Assembly (NCBI GenBank): GCA_964473995.1
Contig: CAYYRB010000001.1
Coordinates: 44,107-108,106 of the forward strand
DNA: 64,000 nt
Source: JAKRSD01 sp964473995
GTDB lineage: Bacteria; Bacteroidota; Bacteroidia; CAIKAF01
Reading direction: 5' to 3'
The translations under genes were made by a program, and so were the position numbers. The notes under the pieces were generated by a model, which was not told the origin of the DNA, ran no database searches, and saw nothing but the letters and a program-made list of their open reading frames with translations. Positions within the stretch are counted from its first letter, which is position 1; every line of letters begins with the position of its first letter. Of this stretch, positions 54,232 to 62,858 are shown piece after piece.

Positions 54232-55518
54232 ATGTTACAACAGGGTAAAAATTTAACGGAAGAATTACGCGAAAGGGGCTTGCTCCACGATTGCATTCCG
54301 GGTACTGAAGAACTTTTACAAAGCGAAACGGTGAAGGGTTATGTGGGCTTTGATCCCACGGCCTCTTCTTTGCATATCGGGAATCTTGTGCCCGTCATTT
54401 TGCTGCGCCATTTGCAGCAGGCAGGGCATATCCCCGTGGTGTTGGTTGGCGGGGCTACCGGGATGATAGGCGATCCTTCGGGAAAATCGGCAGAGCGAAA
54501 CCTGCTCGATGAAAACCAGTTGCAACACAACGTAAACGCTATCAGAGCCCAGCTGGAAAAATTGATTGATTTTTCGGGGCCTCATGCAGCCGTTCTCGTA
54601 AACAATTACGATTGGATTAAATCCTTTTCGTTTCTTGATTTTCTCCGCGAGGCAGGCAAGCATATTTCGGTGAATTACATGATGGCGAAGGACAGCGTAA
54701 AAAACCGCCTGGAATCTGGCATTTCATTTACAGAGTTCAGCTATCAGCTCATACAGGGCTATGATTTTTATCACCTGTGGAAGAATTTCGGGGTAAAACT
54801 GCAGATGGGCGGTTCCGACCAATGGGGCAACATCACCACGGGCACCGAGTTTATCCGCCGCAAAGCCCAGGGAGACGCATTTGCGCTGGTGGCTCCTTTG
54901 CTTACCAAGCCCGACGGCAGTAAGTTTGGCAAATCAGAGCAGGGCAATGTTTGGCTTGATCCGAAGTTAACCTCGCCCTACAAGTTCTTTCAGTTTTGGA
55001 TGAACATAACGGACGAAGAATCGCTCAAGCTCATCAAGGTATTTTCTTTCAGGCCGCTGGAGGAGTTGAATGAGTTGATAAAAAAACATAGCGATGCGCC
55101 ACATGAGCGTGTGTTACAGAAAACACTTGCCGAAGATGTAACCTCGTGGATTCACGGAGTTGTTGAATATGAAAAAGCCGCGGAAGCCTCCGAAATTCTC
55201 TTTGGCCGGGGAACCGCCGAGCAGTTGGTGGCGTTTGACGAGGAAAGAATCCGTTCTGTTTTTGAAGGAGTGCCCACCTTCACTGTGGCAAAAGAAAAAA
55301 TGGAATCCGGACTGTCCATGCTATCCTTAACGGCTGAAGAAACAACCATTTTTTCATCCAAAGGAGAAGCTAAACGAATGTTTCAGAACAACGGGGTTTT
55401 GTTGAATAAGTCTAATGCTTCCGAAGACTATCAGGTAACCGATAAAGACCTTCTTGCCGGCAAGTTTTTGCTCGTGGGAAAGGGAAAAAGGAATTTCAAT
55501 TTGGTGGTGGTGGAATAG
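54232..55518 (+). CDS. tyrS: Tyrosyl-tRNA synthetase
   Basis: 428 residues of class I synthetase. The N-terminal catalytic domain has the HIGH-like motif SSLHIGNLVP, the YDWIKSFSFLDFLR region, QMGGSDQWGNITTG, and KFGKSEQGN as the KMSKS motif. A C-terminal S4 RNA-binding domain follows (FQNNGVLLNKSNASEDY). It charges tRNA-Tyr. The ATG at 54232 is chosen over a TTG nine bases upstream because the -7 box ends at 54225. Confidence 0.96.
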   Translation: MLQQGKNLTEELRERGLLHDCIPGTEELLQSETVKGYVGFDPTASSLHIGNLVPVILLRHLQQAGHIPVVLVGGATGMIGDPSGKSAERNLLDENQLQHNVNAIRAQLEKLIDFSGPHAAVLVNNYDWIKSFSFLDFLREAGKHISVNYMMAKDSVKNRLESGISFTEFSYQLIQGYDFYHLWKNFGVKLQMGGSDQWGNITTGTEFIRRKAQGDAFALVAPLLTKPDGSKFGKSEQGNVWLDPKLTSPYKFFQFWMNITDEESLKLIKVFSFRPLEELNELIKKHSDAPHERVLQKTLAEDVTSWIHGVVEYEKAAEASEILFGRGTAEQLVAFDEERIRSVFEGVPTFTVAKEKMESGLSMLSLTAEETTIFSSKGEAKRMFQNNGVLLNKSNASEDYQVTDKDLLAGKFLLVGKGKRNFNLVVVE

Positions 55519-55575
55519 ACTCGGCAAGAAACAAAACGAGGTGTTGAGGTGAAACAAATTAAAGCATAGACGAAC

Positions 55576-56778
55576 CTAATTTTTTTCGGCTTTTCGCACC
55601 GCCACCACTTGTTTTTTGAAATCGGAAGGCGTATATCCCGTGTATTGTTTAAATAACGTATTGAACGAGGATTTGGAGTTAAACCCGCAGTCGTAGGCAA
55701 TACCCAGAATGGTAAGATGGTCGAAGGCCGGATCGGAGAGCTTCCGTTTCACTTCCTCAATCCGGTATTCATTGATAAACGTAAAAAAGTTTTTCCCCAT
55801 CCCGTTATTGAGAATTTCCGTGAGATGATGTTTGGAGATATTGATTTTGGCGGAAAGATCCTGAATGGTCAGCTCTGCATCCAAGTAAGGCTTTTCTTTT
55901 TCCATGAAAGCCAGCAAACGCTTGGAGAATAAATCGGCGTCTTCTTCCTTCAGGCCCGAACGCTTGTATTTTTCTTTTTCTTCCGAGCCGGAACCCTCCG
56001 CCGTAGGGGTAATCGGCGTTTCTTCTTTTTCTGATCTGACGGGTTCCGCCTCGGGTTCCCGGTAAATTTCCCGGTTACGGAAAAGCGCTTCCTGTTTTAT
56101 GCCGAAGTAGCTCACGGAAAAAGTCATTACCGTAAGGCCCAGATTGGCCATGGTTTCACTGTCCACGAGGGGGCTTCCGTTCAGCGCATTCACCAAACCC
56201 ACCGAAAAATAAAAAACAAAAGTGGCAGTAATCAGCCCCGCGGTGAAATACAGCCAGCGCAGTTGGTTTTTTTCCGACTCGAATGAAAACTTATTGACCA
56301 GGCTTTTTCGGTAGTGGTAAAGAAGTCGGTAGGTGAGGGCGGTATACGTAAAAATGGAGATGAAGTAGACCGCCGCATATAAAATACGCACTCCCAGGTA
56401 TTCATCGTTCAATAGGTATTTATGATCTGAGAAATCCACCCTGTCTTGAAAGAAGGCGAAGTAAAATCCGGTCATGATGAAAAAGGGCGCGGCATGAAGC
56501 ACGTCTCGAAAGCCAAACTGCGATTCTTCATCGGTAATGTTTTTGGTGTACAAATACAAAAACGGCCCGAACGAAAGCGGAATAAACCCGGTGGAGAAGT
56601 TTACGTCGAAAAACTCGCCGTATTCATCGTACATGAGCAAAATCAAAAACTTGAAACAGATCAGCATGAGCCAGGCTACGAGCAGCCTATCCGCAGTTTG
56701 TTTGCGCTTCTTGGTGAGCAGCACGAATGCGGCGAAAAGCCCCTGGGATAAACCGATATAGAGTATGGCTTCTTTCAC
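55576..56778 (-). CDS. Membrane-tethered AraC-family transcriptional regulator
   Basis: 400 residues. The N-terminal half has seven or so membrane helices (starting ILYIGLSQGLFAAFVLL). A charged linker (RSEKEETPITPTAEGSGSEE) leads to a C-terminal AraC DNA-binding domain with both helix-turn-helix units (LTIQDLSAKINISKHHLTEIL and LTILGIAYDCGFNSKSSFNTLFKQYTGYTPSDF). The type is common in Bacteroidota; ligand unknown. Its start is 3 nt from the stop of the DUF2147 gene upstream, so the two are likely one transcript. Confidence 0.88.
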   Translation of the reverse strand: MKEAILYIGLSQGLFAAFVLLTKKRKQTADRLLVAWLMLICFKFLILLMYDEYGEFFDVNFSTGFIPLSFGPFLYLYTKNITDEESQFGFRDVLHAAPFFIMTGFYFAFFQDRVDFSDHKYLLNDEYLGVRILYAAVYFISIFTYTALTYRLLYHYRKSLVNKFSFESEKNQLRWLYFTAGLITATFVFYFSVGLVNALNGSPLVDSETMANLGLTVMTFSVSYFGIKQEALFRNREIYREPEAEPVRSEKEETPITPTAEGSGSEEKEKYKRSGLKEEDADLFSKRLLAFMEKEKPYLDAELTIQDLSAKINISKHHLTEILNNGMGKNFFTFINEYRIEEVKRKLSDPAFDHLTILGIAYDCGFNSKSSFNTLFKQYTGYTPSDFKKQVVAVRKAEKN

Positions 56779-56781
56779 GCG

Positions 56782-57222
56782 TTATCGGTATTTTCGGTAA
56801 TACGTGTTTGTGCGCCCCAAAAACCAAAGGAAACCCAGATAACCCTTTACCCGAAGTTCTCCGTTTTCATTCAGCCACATCTTGGCATTATAGGTGTTGC
56901 CTGAATATTCGGAATAAATTTCCCCGTCATCCCATTCCCCGTCTTTTGCATTAAAGCGAAAATTTTTGAACACATCCACTCCCAACAAAATACGGGTTCT
57001 CAAATCAGAATTATTGTTGTGAATGTCTCGCCTCCATGTTCCGTCCGGATTTTTTGGTTCTTTCAGCCAGTGTATGCGTCCGAAATAGGCCCCGTCTTTT
57101 TTGTAAATTTCTACCACTTTGTCTTCTGATTCGTTTTGCCACAGACCCAGAATGCGGTCCGCTTGCTGTCCGAAAACAACGGGCGGAAAAAGGAAAAATG
57201 ACAAAAGGACAAGAAAGCGCAT
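56782..57222 (-). CDS. DUF2147 family secreted protein
   Basis: 146 residues with a signal peptide (PPVVFGQQ|AD) and the DUF2147 lipocalin-like domain: RILGLWQNESEDKVVEIYKKDGAYFGRI, KNFRFNAKDGEWDDGEIYSEYSGNTYNA and GFLWFLGRTNTYYR. Function unknown; probably periplasmic. It is in the same transcript as the AraC-type membrane regulator. Confidence 0.88.
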   Translation of the reverse strand: MRFLVLLSFFLFPPVVFGQQADRILGLWQNESEDKVVEIYKKDGAYFGRIHWLKEPKNPDGTWRRDIHNNNSDLRTRILLGVDVFKNFRFNAKDGEWDDGEIYSEYSGNTYNAKMWLNENGELRVKGYLGFLWFLGRTNTYYRKYR

Positions 57223-57308
57223 CAGCCTGTATTAATGTTGCAAAATAAGGAAATTGCCGGCTAAAGGAATTCCAAAAACAAAAAAAGCGGCAGCTTTGTT
57301 TAAAGCAT

Positions 57309-58625
57309 ATGCAGAACAAAACACCCATAACCCTTTGCTGGTTCCGTCGCGATCTCAGACTTCATGATCAGGCGGCGCTATCTCATGCGCTGAAAAGCGG
57401 CCATCCTGTTCTTTGCCTTTTTATCTTTGATAAGGAGATTCTTGACAAGCTTGAGGAAAAGGCGGACAGGCGGGTTACTTTTCTGCATGATACTCTTTCT
57501 GAAATAAAGGAGCAGCTGAAGGCCCACGGCTCTGATTTGTGCGTGAAATATGGAACGCCGGGGCAGGCCTGGGAGGAACTTACCGAGGAATATACGATCC
57601 GGGCCGTTTATACCAATCGGGATTACGAACCCTACGCCCGCAAGCGCGATGAAGAGATCGGACATTATTTGAAGGCGAAGGGAATCGCTTTTCAAACCTT
57701 TAAAGATCAGGTCATTTTTGAACCGGGCGAAGTGTTAAAAGACGACGGGAAACCCTACACGGTTTATACGCCCTTTGCCAACAAGTGGCTCGCCAAAAAA
57801 ACGCCGGCTCATTTTGTGCCGCATGTTTGTGAAATACAGGCACATTCATTCTGGAATATAACAGGCTTGCCCATGCCCTCACTTGCCCAGATGGGGTTTT
57901 TACGTGCCGACTTTCCCGTCCCTCCGCTAAGCCCTACAGATGCATTGATCAGCCATTATGAACAGACCCGGAATTTTCCTGCCTTGCAAAACGGCACATC
58001 CCATTTGGGCATTCATCTCCGTTTTGGTACCGTAAGCATCCGAGAACTCGCCCGACGGGCAGAAAGTCTCAGCCTGGTTTTTTTGAAAGAACTCATCTGG
58101 CGGGAGTTTTTCATGCAGATTTTGTTTCATTTTCCACGGGTTGAAAATCACGCCTTCCGACCGGAATACGACCGGATTTCCTGGAGAAATGATGAAACGG
58201 AGTTTTTGCTTTGGTGCGAGGGAAGAACGGGTTATCCCATGGTAGATGCGGGCATGCGGGAACTGAATGAGACGGGCTTTATGCACAATCGTGTGCGTAT
58301 GGTTACCGCCTCATTTCTGACGAAGCATTTATTGATTGACTGGCGCTGGGGAGAGCGTTATTTTGCCCGCAAACTGCTCGATTTTGATTTATCGGCCAAT
58401 AACGGAAATTGGCAATGGGCCGCAGGGTGTGGATGTGATGCCGCGCCGTATTTTCGGGTTTTTAACCCACAGACACAGGCCGAAAAATTTGATCCGAAAG
58501 GAGAATATATCCGCACCTGGGTGCCGGAGTTTGATTCACTAAATTACACGAAGCCTGTCGTAGATCATAAGATGGCGCGTGAGCGGGTGCTCCGCGTGTT
58601 CAAAGAGGCCCTGAACGAAGCCTAA
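57309..58625 (+). CDS. phr: Deoxyribodipyrimidine photolyase
   Basis: 438 residues. The N-terminal antenna domain starts LCWFRRDLRLHDQAAL. The C-terminal FAD-binding helical domain has ELIWREFFMQIL, EGRTGYPMVDAGMRELNETGFMHNR, and NNGNWQWAAGCGCDAAPYFRVFNP, the flavin site and tryptophan chain of class I CPD photolyases. It splits UV-made pyrimidine dimers using light. A cryptochrome cannot be fully excluded. It ends in a 4-bp overlap with the convergent vsr-like gene. Confidence 0.93.
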   Translation: MQNKTPITLCWFRRDLRLHDQAALSHALKSGHPVLCLFIFDKEILDKLEEKADRRVTFLHDTLSEIKEQLKAHGSDLCVKYGTPGQAWEELTEEYTIRAVYTNRDYEPYARKRDEEIGHYLKAKGIAFQTFKDQVIFEPGEVLKDDGKPYTVYTPFANKWLAKKTPAHFVPHVCEIQAHSFWNITGLPMPSLAQMGFLRADFPVPPLSPTDALISHYEQTRNFPALQNGTSHLGIHLRFGTVSIRELARRAESLSLVFLKELIWREFFMQILFHFPRVENHAFRPEYDRISWRNDETEFLLWCEGRTGYPMVDAGMRELNETGFMHNRVRMVTASFLTKHLLIDWRWGERYFARKLLDFDLSANNGNWQWAAGCGCDAAPYFRVFNPQTQAEKFDPKGEYIRTWVPEFDSLNYTKPVVDHKMARERVLRVFKEALNEA

Positions 58626-59101
58626 TAACGCTTGATTTTTTTGTAAACGGGAGGTTTTTCCGCCGCTTTTCCACGAGTTAGTTCAGTCGGTTTTTGAAGC
58701 GCATCGAACACCTCTTCGGCGCACCTCCCGGTTTCCTTTTCTATTTCTTTTCCCCAAAAGCGAATTACGGTCCACCCTTTTTCTTGAAGGGTAATGTTTA
58801 CCAAAATATCCCGGCGGATGTTGGCCTCTATTTTGGCAATCCAAAATTCCCGGTTGGTTTTGATCGTTTCCTTGCGGGTTTTCCAGTCTTTTCCGTGCCA
58901 AAATTCACTGTCCACAAAAACGGCTACTTTTTTACCTTTAAATACAAAGTCGGGTGTGCCGAAAACGGAACGGTCATTCTTCCGATAGCGCAAACCCATC
59001 TTCCAAAGAGCCGATGCCAACAAGCGCTCTAAGGAGGTGTTTTTTCCTTTGATGGCCTGCATGTTTTTGCGGCGTTGTTCGGGAGAAAGTTTGTCGGTCA
59101 T
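58622..59101 (-). CDS. vsr: Vsr-like very short patch repair endonuclease
   Basis: 159 residues from ATG 59101. The N-terminal signature SPEQRRKNMQAIKGKNTSLE and the core GTPDFVFKGKKVAVFVDSEFWHGKDW belong to the Vsr fold, which nicks DNA beside T:G mismatches formed by deamination of 5-methylcytosine. The active-site aspartate (GTPD) and histidine (WHG) are kept, but the structural zinc cysteines and histidines of E. coli Vsr are replaced by other residues. No cytosine methyltransferase is in the window, although one may exist elsewhere. The ATG overlaps the radical SAM gene stop by one base. Confidence 0.85.
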   Translation of the reverse strand: MTDKLSPEQRRKNMQAIKGKNTSLERLLASALWKMGLRYRKNDRSVFGTPDFVFKGKKVAVFVDSEFWHGKDWKTRKETIKTNREFWIAKIEANIRRDILVNITLQEKGWTVIRFWGKEIEKETGRCAEEVFDALQKPTELTRGKAAEKPPVYKKIKRY

Positions 59102-60126
59102 CAGCCCCAGACTTTGGTACCTTCCGTGCAGTTCTTGCAGATGTCTATTTCTTCCCGAGAACGGAGAATAGCTCCGCGGAAATTGTAATAGGCGGATGAG
59201 TGCCATATTTTCCGGAAGGAGGTGTTTTTCAACTCACCCAGGGCATGAGAGGCGTCTTTATCAAAACAACAGGGAACAACCCGGCCGTCCCAGGTAATTA
59301 CACAGGAGTGCCACATTTTCCAGCACCGGTTCATCAGGCTGTTTTTTATGGCATAGGTTCCGTCTTTTTGTTTTTTGTATCGGGAAAAGGCATCCAGGGT
59401 CGGAATCAATTCACTGCCGTTCTGATAGTCGTAAATCTGAGCCGTTTTAAACCAGACTTCGTCCACACCCAACATATCGGCTAGTTGCTGCACCTCGTCC
59501 ATTTGGTGTTCGTTTGGCCGTACGACCAAAAATTGAAAAACTACAAAAGGTGTTTTGCTTTTTAATTCTTTTCTCCAATGTAAAATCCGGCGCGTGCCTT
59601 CGATCACCTTTTCCAAGTTACCGCCCACCCGATATTGCTCGTACACCTCCTGCGAAGTTCCGTCTATGGAAATAATCAGACGGTCCAATCCGCTCTCTAT
59701 CGTTTTACGGGCCGTTTCGTCGTCAAAATAATGTGCATTGGTGCTGGTGGCCGTATAGATGTTTTTTTGGGAAGCATAGCGTACCATTTCCAAAAATCGC
59801 CGGTTGAGGAAGGGCTCTCCTTGAAAATAAAAAACCAGATAAAGAAGGTCAGGGGATAACTCATCGAGGGATTTTCGAAAAAACGTCGGCTCCAGCATGC
59901 CGGTTGGCCGTGAGAAAGAGCGGAGCCCACTTGGACACTCGGGGCAACGCAAGTTGCAGGACGTGGTCGGCTCGAATGAGATACTGGAAGGCATGCCAAA
60001 CATCCGTGGTTTGCCCACGAGGTTACTTACATAAAACCCAACCAACAATTTAAGGCCGTTCAACACACGCCGGAGGGTGAGTTTACTCATCAGATTAAGA
60101 GAATCCCGAAAAACGGCGCGCTTCAT
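59101..60126 (-). CDS. Radical SAM/SPASM domain protein
   Basis: 341 residues. The radical SAM cysteine triad is CNLRCPEC (residues near 57-64), and a SPASM region follows with CWKMWHSCVITWDGRVVPCCFD and ICKNC, giving extra iron-sulfur ligands. FQGEPFLN and SIDGTSQEVYEQYR are typical of the anSME/PqqE/MftC group. It probably modifies a peptide or protein, or a small molecule, but no precursor peptide gene is seen nearby. A -7 box ends 4 nt before its ATG. Confidence 0.92.
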   Translation of the reverse strand: MKRAVFRDSLNLMSKLTLRRVLNGLKLLVGFYVSNLVGKPRMFGMPSSISFEPTTSCNLRCPECPSGLRSFSRPTGMLEPTFFRKSLDELSPDLLYLVFYFQGEPFLNRRFLEMVRYASQKNIYTATSTNAHYFDDETARKTIESGLDRLIISIDGTSQEVYEQYRVGGNLEKVIEGTRRILHWRKELKSKTPFVVFQFLVVRPNEHQMDEVQQLADMLGVDEVWFKTAQIYDYQNGSELIPTLDAFSRYKKQKDGTYAIKNSLMNRCWKMWHSCVITWDGRVVPCCFDKDASHALGELKNTSFRKIWHSSAYYNFRGAILRSREEIDICKNCTEGTKVWG

Positions 60127-60130
60127 AAAA

Positions 60131-60138
60131 CAAAGATA
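60131..60138 (-). promoter_or_regulatory. -7 box of the radical SAM gene, leaderless position
   Basis: The minus strand reads TATCTTTG and ends only 4 nt before ATG 60126, predicting a leaderless mRNA. Confidence 0.55.
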
Positions 60139-60204
60139 CGCGATGAAGGAAAAATAGCTCGTGTAAAGGGCTTTTTATATATTTAGGGTGTAATTTGCAT
60201 ACTG

Positions 60205-60654
60205 ATGAAAAGACGTGATTTTTTATCCAAAGCGTGTTTAATGTGTGGAACCGTGGCCGTTGGCGCCGTGGCGGCAACTTCTTTGGAATCGTGTAAAACC
60301 ACCGAGTCTGTCACCGGCGGAGCTCCAGCATCTGAAGGGCTTCAGGTGTTAAATAATCAGGTGCGCATTCCCATCGTCGAAATGGAATCTTCCAGGCTTA
60401 AGACGCTTAAGGTGAAGGGCCTTCCTAAGGAATTGCTGTTGGTGAAAAACGGTGAAAACGAATATGAAGCGTATCTGATGCGTTGTCCGCATGCCGGAGG
60501 CACGGTGAGGGCAGAGGCGTCAGATTTGGTTTGTGCTTTACATGGCAGCCGGTTCGATTTTAAAGGGAAAGTGACCAAAGGTCCGTCTAAAGAAGGATTG
60601 AAAAGCTATCCGGTTTCAACAGAGGGAAAATACCTGGTCGTCTCGGTGGTTTGA
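60205..60654 (+). CDS. Rieske [2Fe-2S] protein with twin-arginine signal
   Basis: 149 residues. MKRRDFLSK is a twin-arginine export signal, followed by a hydrophobic stretch and a possible lipobox SLESC. The Rieske cluster motifs are CPHAGG and CALHGSRFD (Cys-x-His and Cys-x2-His). It should bind a 2Fe-2S cluster and be exported folded by the Tat system. It stands alone, without bc1 or dioxygenase partner genes, so its redox partner is unknown. Confidence 0.9.
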   Translation: MKRRDFLSKACLMCGTVAVGAVAATSLESCKTTESVTGGAPASEGLQVLNNQVRIPIVEMESSRLKTLKVKGLPKELLLVKNGENEYEAYLMRCPHAGGTVRAEASDLVCALHGSRFDFKGKVTKGPSKEGLKSYPVSTEGKYLVVSVV

Positions 60655-60734
60655 TGAGGCAAAAACCCTGACTTTTCACCGAACAAGAAGCCGTTGCTGA
60701 AAAAGAACCATTAGGCCGTTTTCTTTCTTCCGGG

Positions 60735-62478
60735 TTATTGTTTAATAATCTTTATCGCCTGTACGGGAANNNNNNNNNNNNNNNNNNNNNNNNNNNNNNN
60801 NNNNNNNNNNNNNNNNNNNNNNNNNNNNNNNNNNNNNNNNNNNNNNNNNNNNNNNNNNNNNNNNNNNNNCGTTTAATGCCGAATTGGATAAAAACGAATT
60901 TCTGAATTCCCGGTAACGGCAATAGAGCCTTTTATTGAAAAGGGAATCTTCCCTAAAGCGTTGCCACCAGAAGGGTACCAGCAATCCTCCGCCGCCCCCA
61001 CAAACGGCATTGAAATCGTAAGCCCAGCCCGTAGTGTTTTGTCCTTGACAATAGTTGGCATTTTGCCAGGCAATGTCAAAGTCCCATACGGGACCCATTT
61101 TGAGCTTATTTCCCCGGGTGATTTTTTCTTTGTGTAGAAACGTGCTGATTCGATATCCGTCTACATTTCGGCTCAATTCATTCATGAGCATAAAGTCAAT
61201 GACGGAGTTTTCATCCATAAAACGGCGCCACCCGTTTTGGGGGTCTTGGAATGCGGGAGACGCCAGGGCTGCCTCAAAGCTGTCTACAAACGACTTAATA
61301 TACAGCTCCTGTACCGGCTGTATGCTGTCCGGGTCTGGGTAGGTATATTGGAAATAGATAGAAGCGCCGGTACCCGAGCTTCCCGGCGGAGGAAATGCCG
61401 AGGTCCAACCGGCTCCGCCCGATCCGGTCAGTTTATCAATTTTAATGATATAGCCACCCGTCAACTCTTCTCCGGCCACATCAAAAGAGTTTAACTTGCC
61501 GATGTTGACCCTTCCGCTGTCGCGCTTAATTTTCTCGGTTAATGCGTAAACGCCGATATATTCACCGTTGAGCATGACTTCACAAAATCGTGTGCGTGGA
61601 GCATAGTTGCCTGTTTTGTTGCCCAGATTGTAGGTCAGCGCATTGCGGAAAAGCGTTTTGTCTGAATAATTCGCCCCCAGCACCCAATCATTTTCAGCGG
61701 GCATCCCCAGCAAAGAAACATTCAGGTTGTTTCCCAGCGCATCCCGGGTTTCAAATCCGTAGGGCTTTTTTGGCATTCCCTGCGAACTTGAACCCCGCTG
61801 TTCAATGCCGATGTTGCCGTTATAATGAAAGGTGGTATCTGTCAGGTAATTCCGAACCCCTTCGCCGTTGTAAATGATTTTCATGTCTGCCGGCACCTTG
61901 GGTTCATCGGGAATGGCCACATTGTTTGCGGTGTTGATGACCAAGATGGGCAAGTCGCTCGAAGTAAACGAAAAAGGTTGTGCGGGCTGATTTCCGAATG
62001 TAATACTCCAATTTAGCACCGAGCCTATATCTTGGGCGTACATATCCCGAACCCGGAGCCTCCAAACGCCGTTGGCGTTTTGTCCGTTATTCATTTGTCC
62101 CAGATTGGTTTGTGGTCTGAAAGTTCCCGAAAATGGGGCAGAACCGCTTAAAATGGAGGTTGTCGCATTTTGCCATAAACAGGTGTTGGTAAAATTGTCT
62201 CCATCACCTCCGATGCCCGAAAATAAAATAATTGTTGTTCCGTCGGGTGCGCGCAAACTTACCTCCAAGTCGCTTACATAGGGGTGATTAATATTCAGAC
62301 ATACCAACTCTACGCCGAAGTTTCCGTTCACCGTGTTTGGCGATAGAACAGGCACGTTAATATTGAACGAAACGACCGAATTGTTATCGGGAATGTTCCC
62401 TCCGCCTCCGGTAAAGGTTTGCCCCCATACGCTGCACGGCAGAGCTGTAAATAAGAGCAACTTTTTGATTTGAATCAT
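60735..62478 (-). CDS. Secreted CotH kinase-family protein with P/proprotein-convertase-like domain, interrupted by a gap
   Basis: Signal peptide from ATG 62478 (MIQIKKLLLFTALPCSVWGQ), preferred to ATG 62502 because a -7 box lies at 62500-62507. Residues 20-150 form a proprotein-convertase P-like domain (VCLNINHPYVSDLEVSLRAPDG). The CotH domain follows (GEGVRNYLTDTTFHYNGNI, WVLGANYSDKTLFRNALTYNLG, VMLNGEYIGVYALTEKI, and GPVWDFDIAW). The C-terminus lies beyond a 100-N gap; in one frame the last codons read PVQAIKIIKQ then stop at 60735, typical of a T9SS type A sorting end, so the frame changes across the gap. Secreted; CotH domains phosphorylate proteins. Confidence 0.8.
60770..60869. other. 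Assembly gap (100 N) inside the CotH gene
   Basis: Exactly 100 N; the flanking reading frames do not agree if the gap is taken at face value, so its true length is not 100. Confidence 0.98.
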
Positions 62479-62499
62479 GTTTGAAACCGAATGCGTAGC

Positions 62500-62507
62500 C
62501 AAATGTA
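62500..62507 (-). promoter_or_regulatory. -7 box of the CotH gene
   Basis: The minus strand reads TACATTTG, ending 21 nt before ATG 62478; it overlaps the alternative ATG at 62502. Confidence 0.45.
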
Positions 62508-62637
62508 GTTTTTTAAATAACGTTTTGGTAGTTGGTATTTACTTTTCGTATTGAGCTATTTGTGATTTAATCCCTGGTTTTTGCGGGAGATTATTTCTAA
62601 AAAGCGGAGAGCAGGAGGTTGTTTTATGTTCTTGAAA

Positions 62638-62697
62638 GCACTACACTCTCTGAGTCCTGTGTGGTTAAAAAGAAAAAACCGCAAAGAGCGCAAAGGG
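62638..62697. repeat. Dispersed intergenic repeat ending in 9-bp tandem units, running into a gap
   Basis: The block ends with CGCAAAGAG (62680-62688) and CGCAAAGGG (62689-62697), two near-identical 9-bp units, and its other end holds CTCTGAGTCCTGTGTGGTTA. On the reverse strand it matches the TTTGCGCTCTTTGCGG-type intergenic repeat known to me from many Bacteroidota drafts. The assembly breaks within it. The 356 bp between the CotH start and the next gene hold nothing else. Confidence 0.6.
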
Positions 62698-62797
62698 NNN
62701 NNNNNNNNNNNNNNNNNNNNNNNNNNNNNNNNNNNNNNNNNNNNNNNNNNNNNNNNNNNNNNNNNNNNNNNNNNNNNNNNNNNNNNNNNNNNNNNNN
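62698..62797. other. Assembly gap (100 N) inside a tandem repeat
   Basis: Exactly 100 N, flanked on the left by CGCAAAGGG repeat units and on the right by AAGGGGCATTT, as expected where a short tandem array could not be assembled. Confidence 0.98.
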
Positions 62798-62858
62798 AAG
62801 GGGCATTTAGCAAAACATAATAAATTACTTCTTTCCTTGCTCCTTATTCTTTTCCCTA

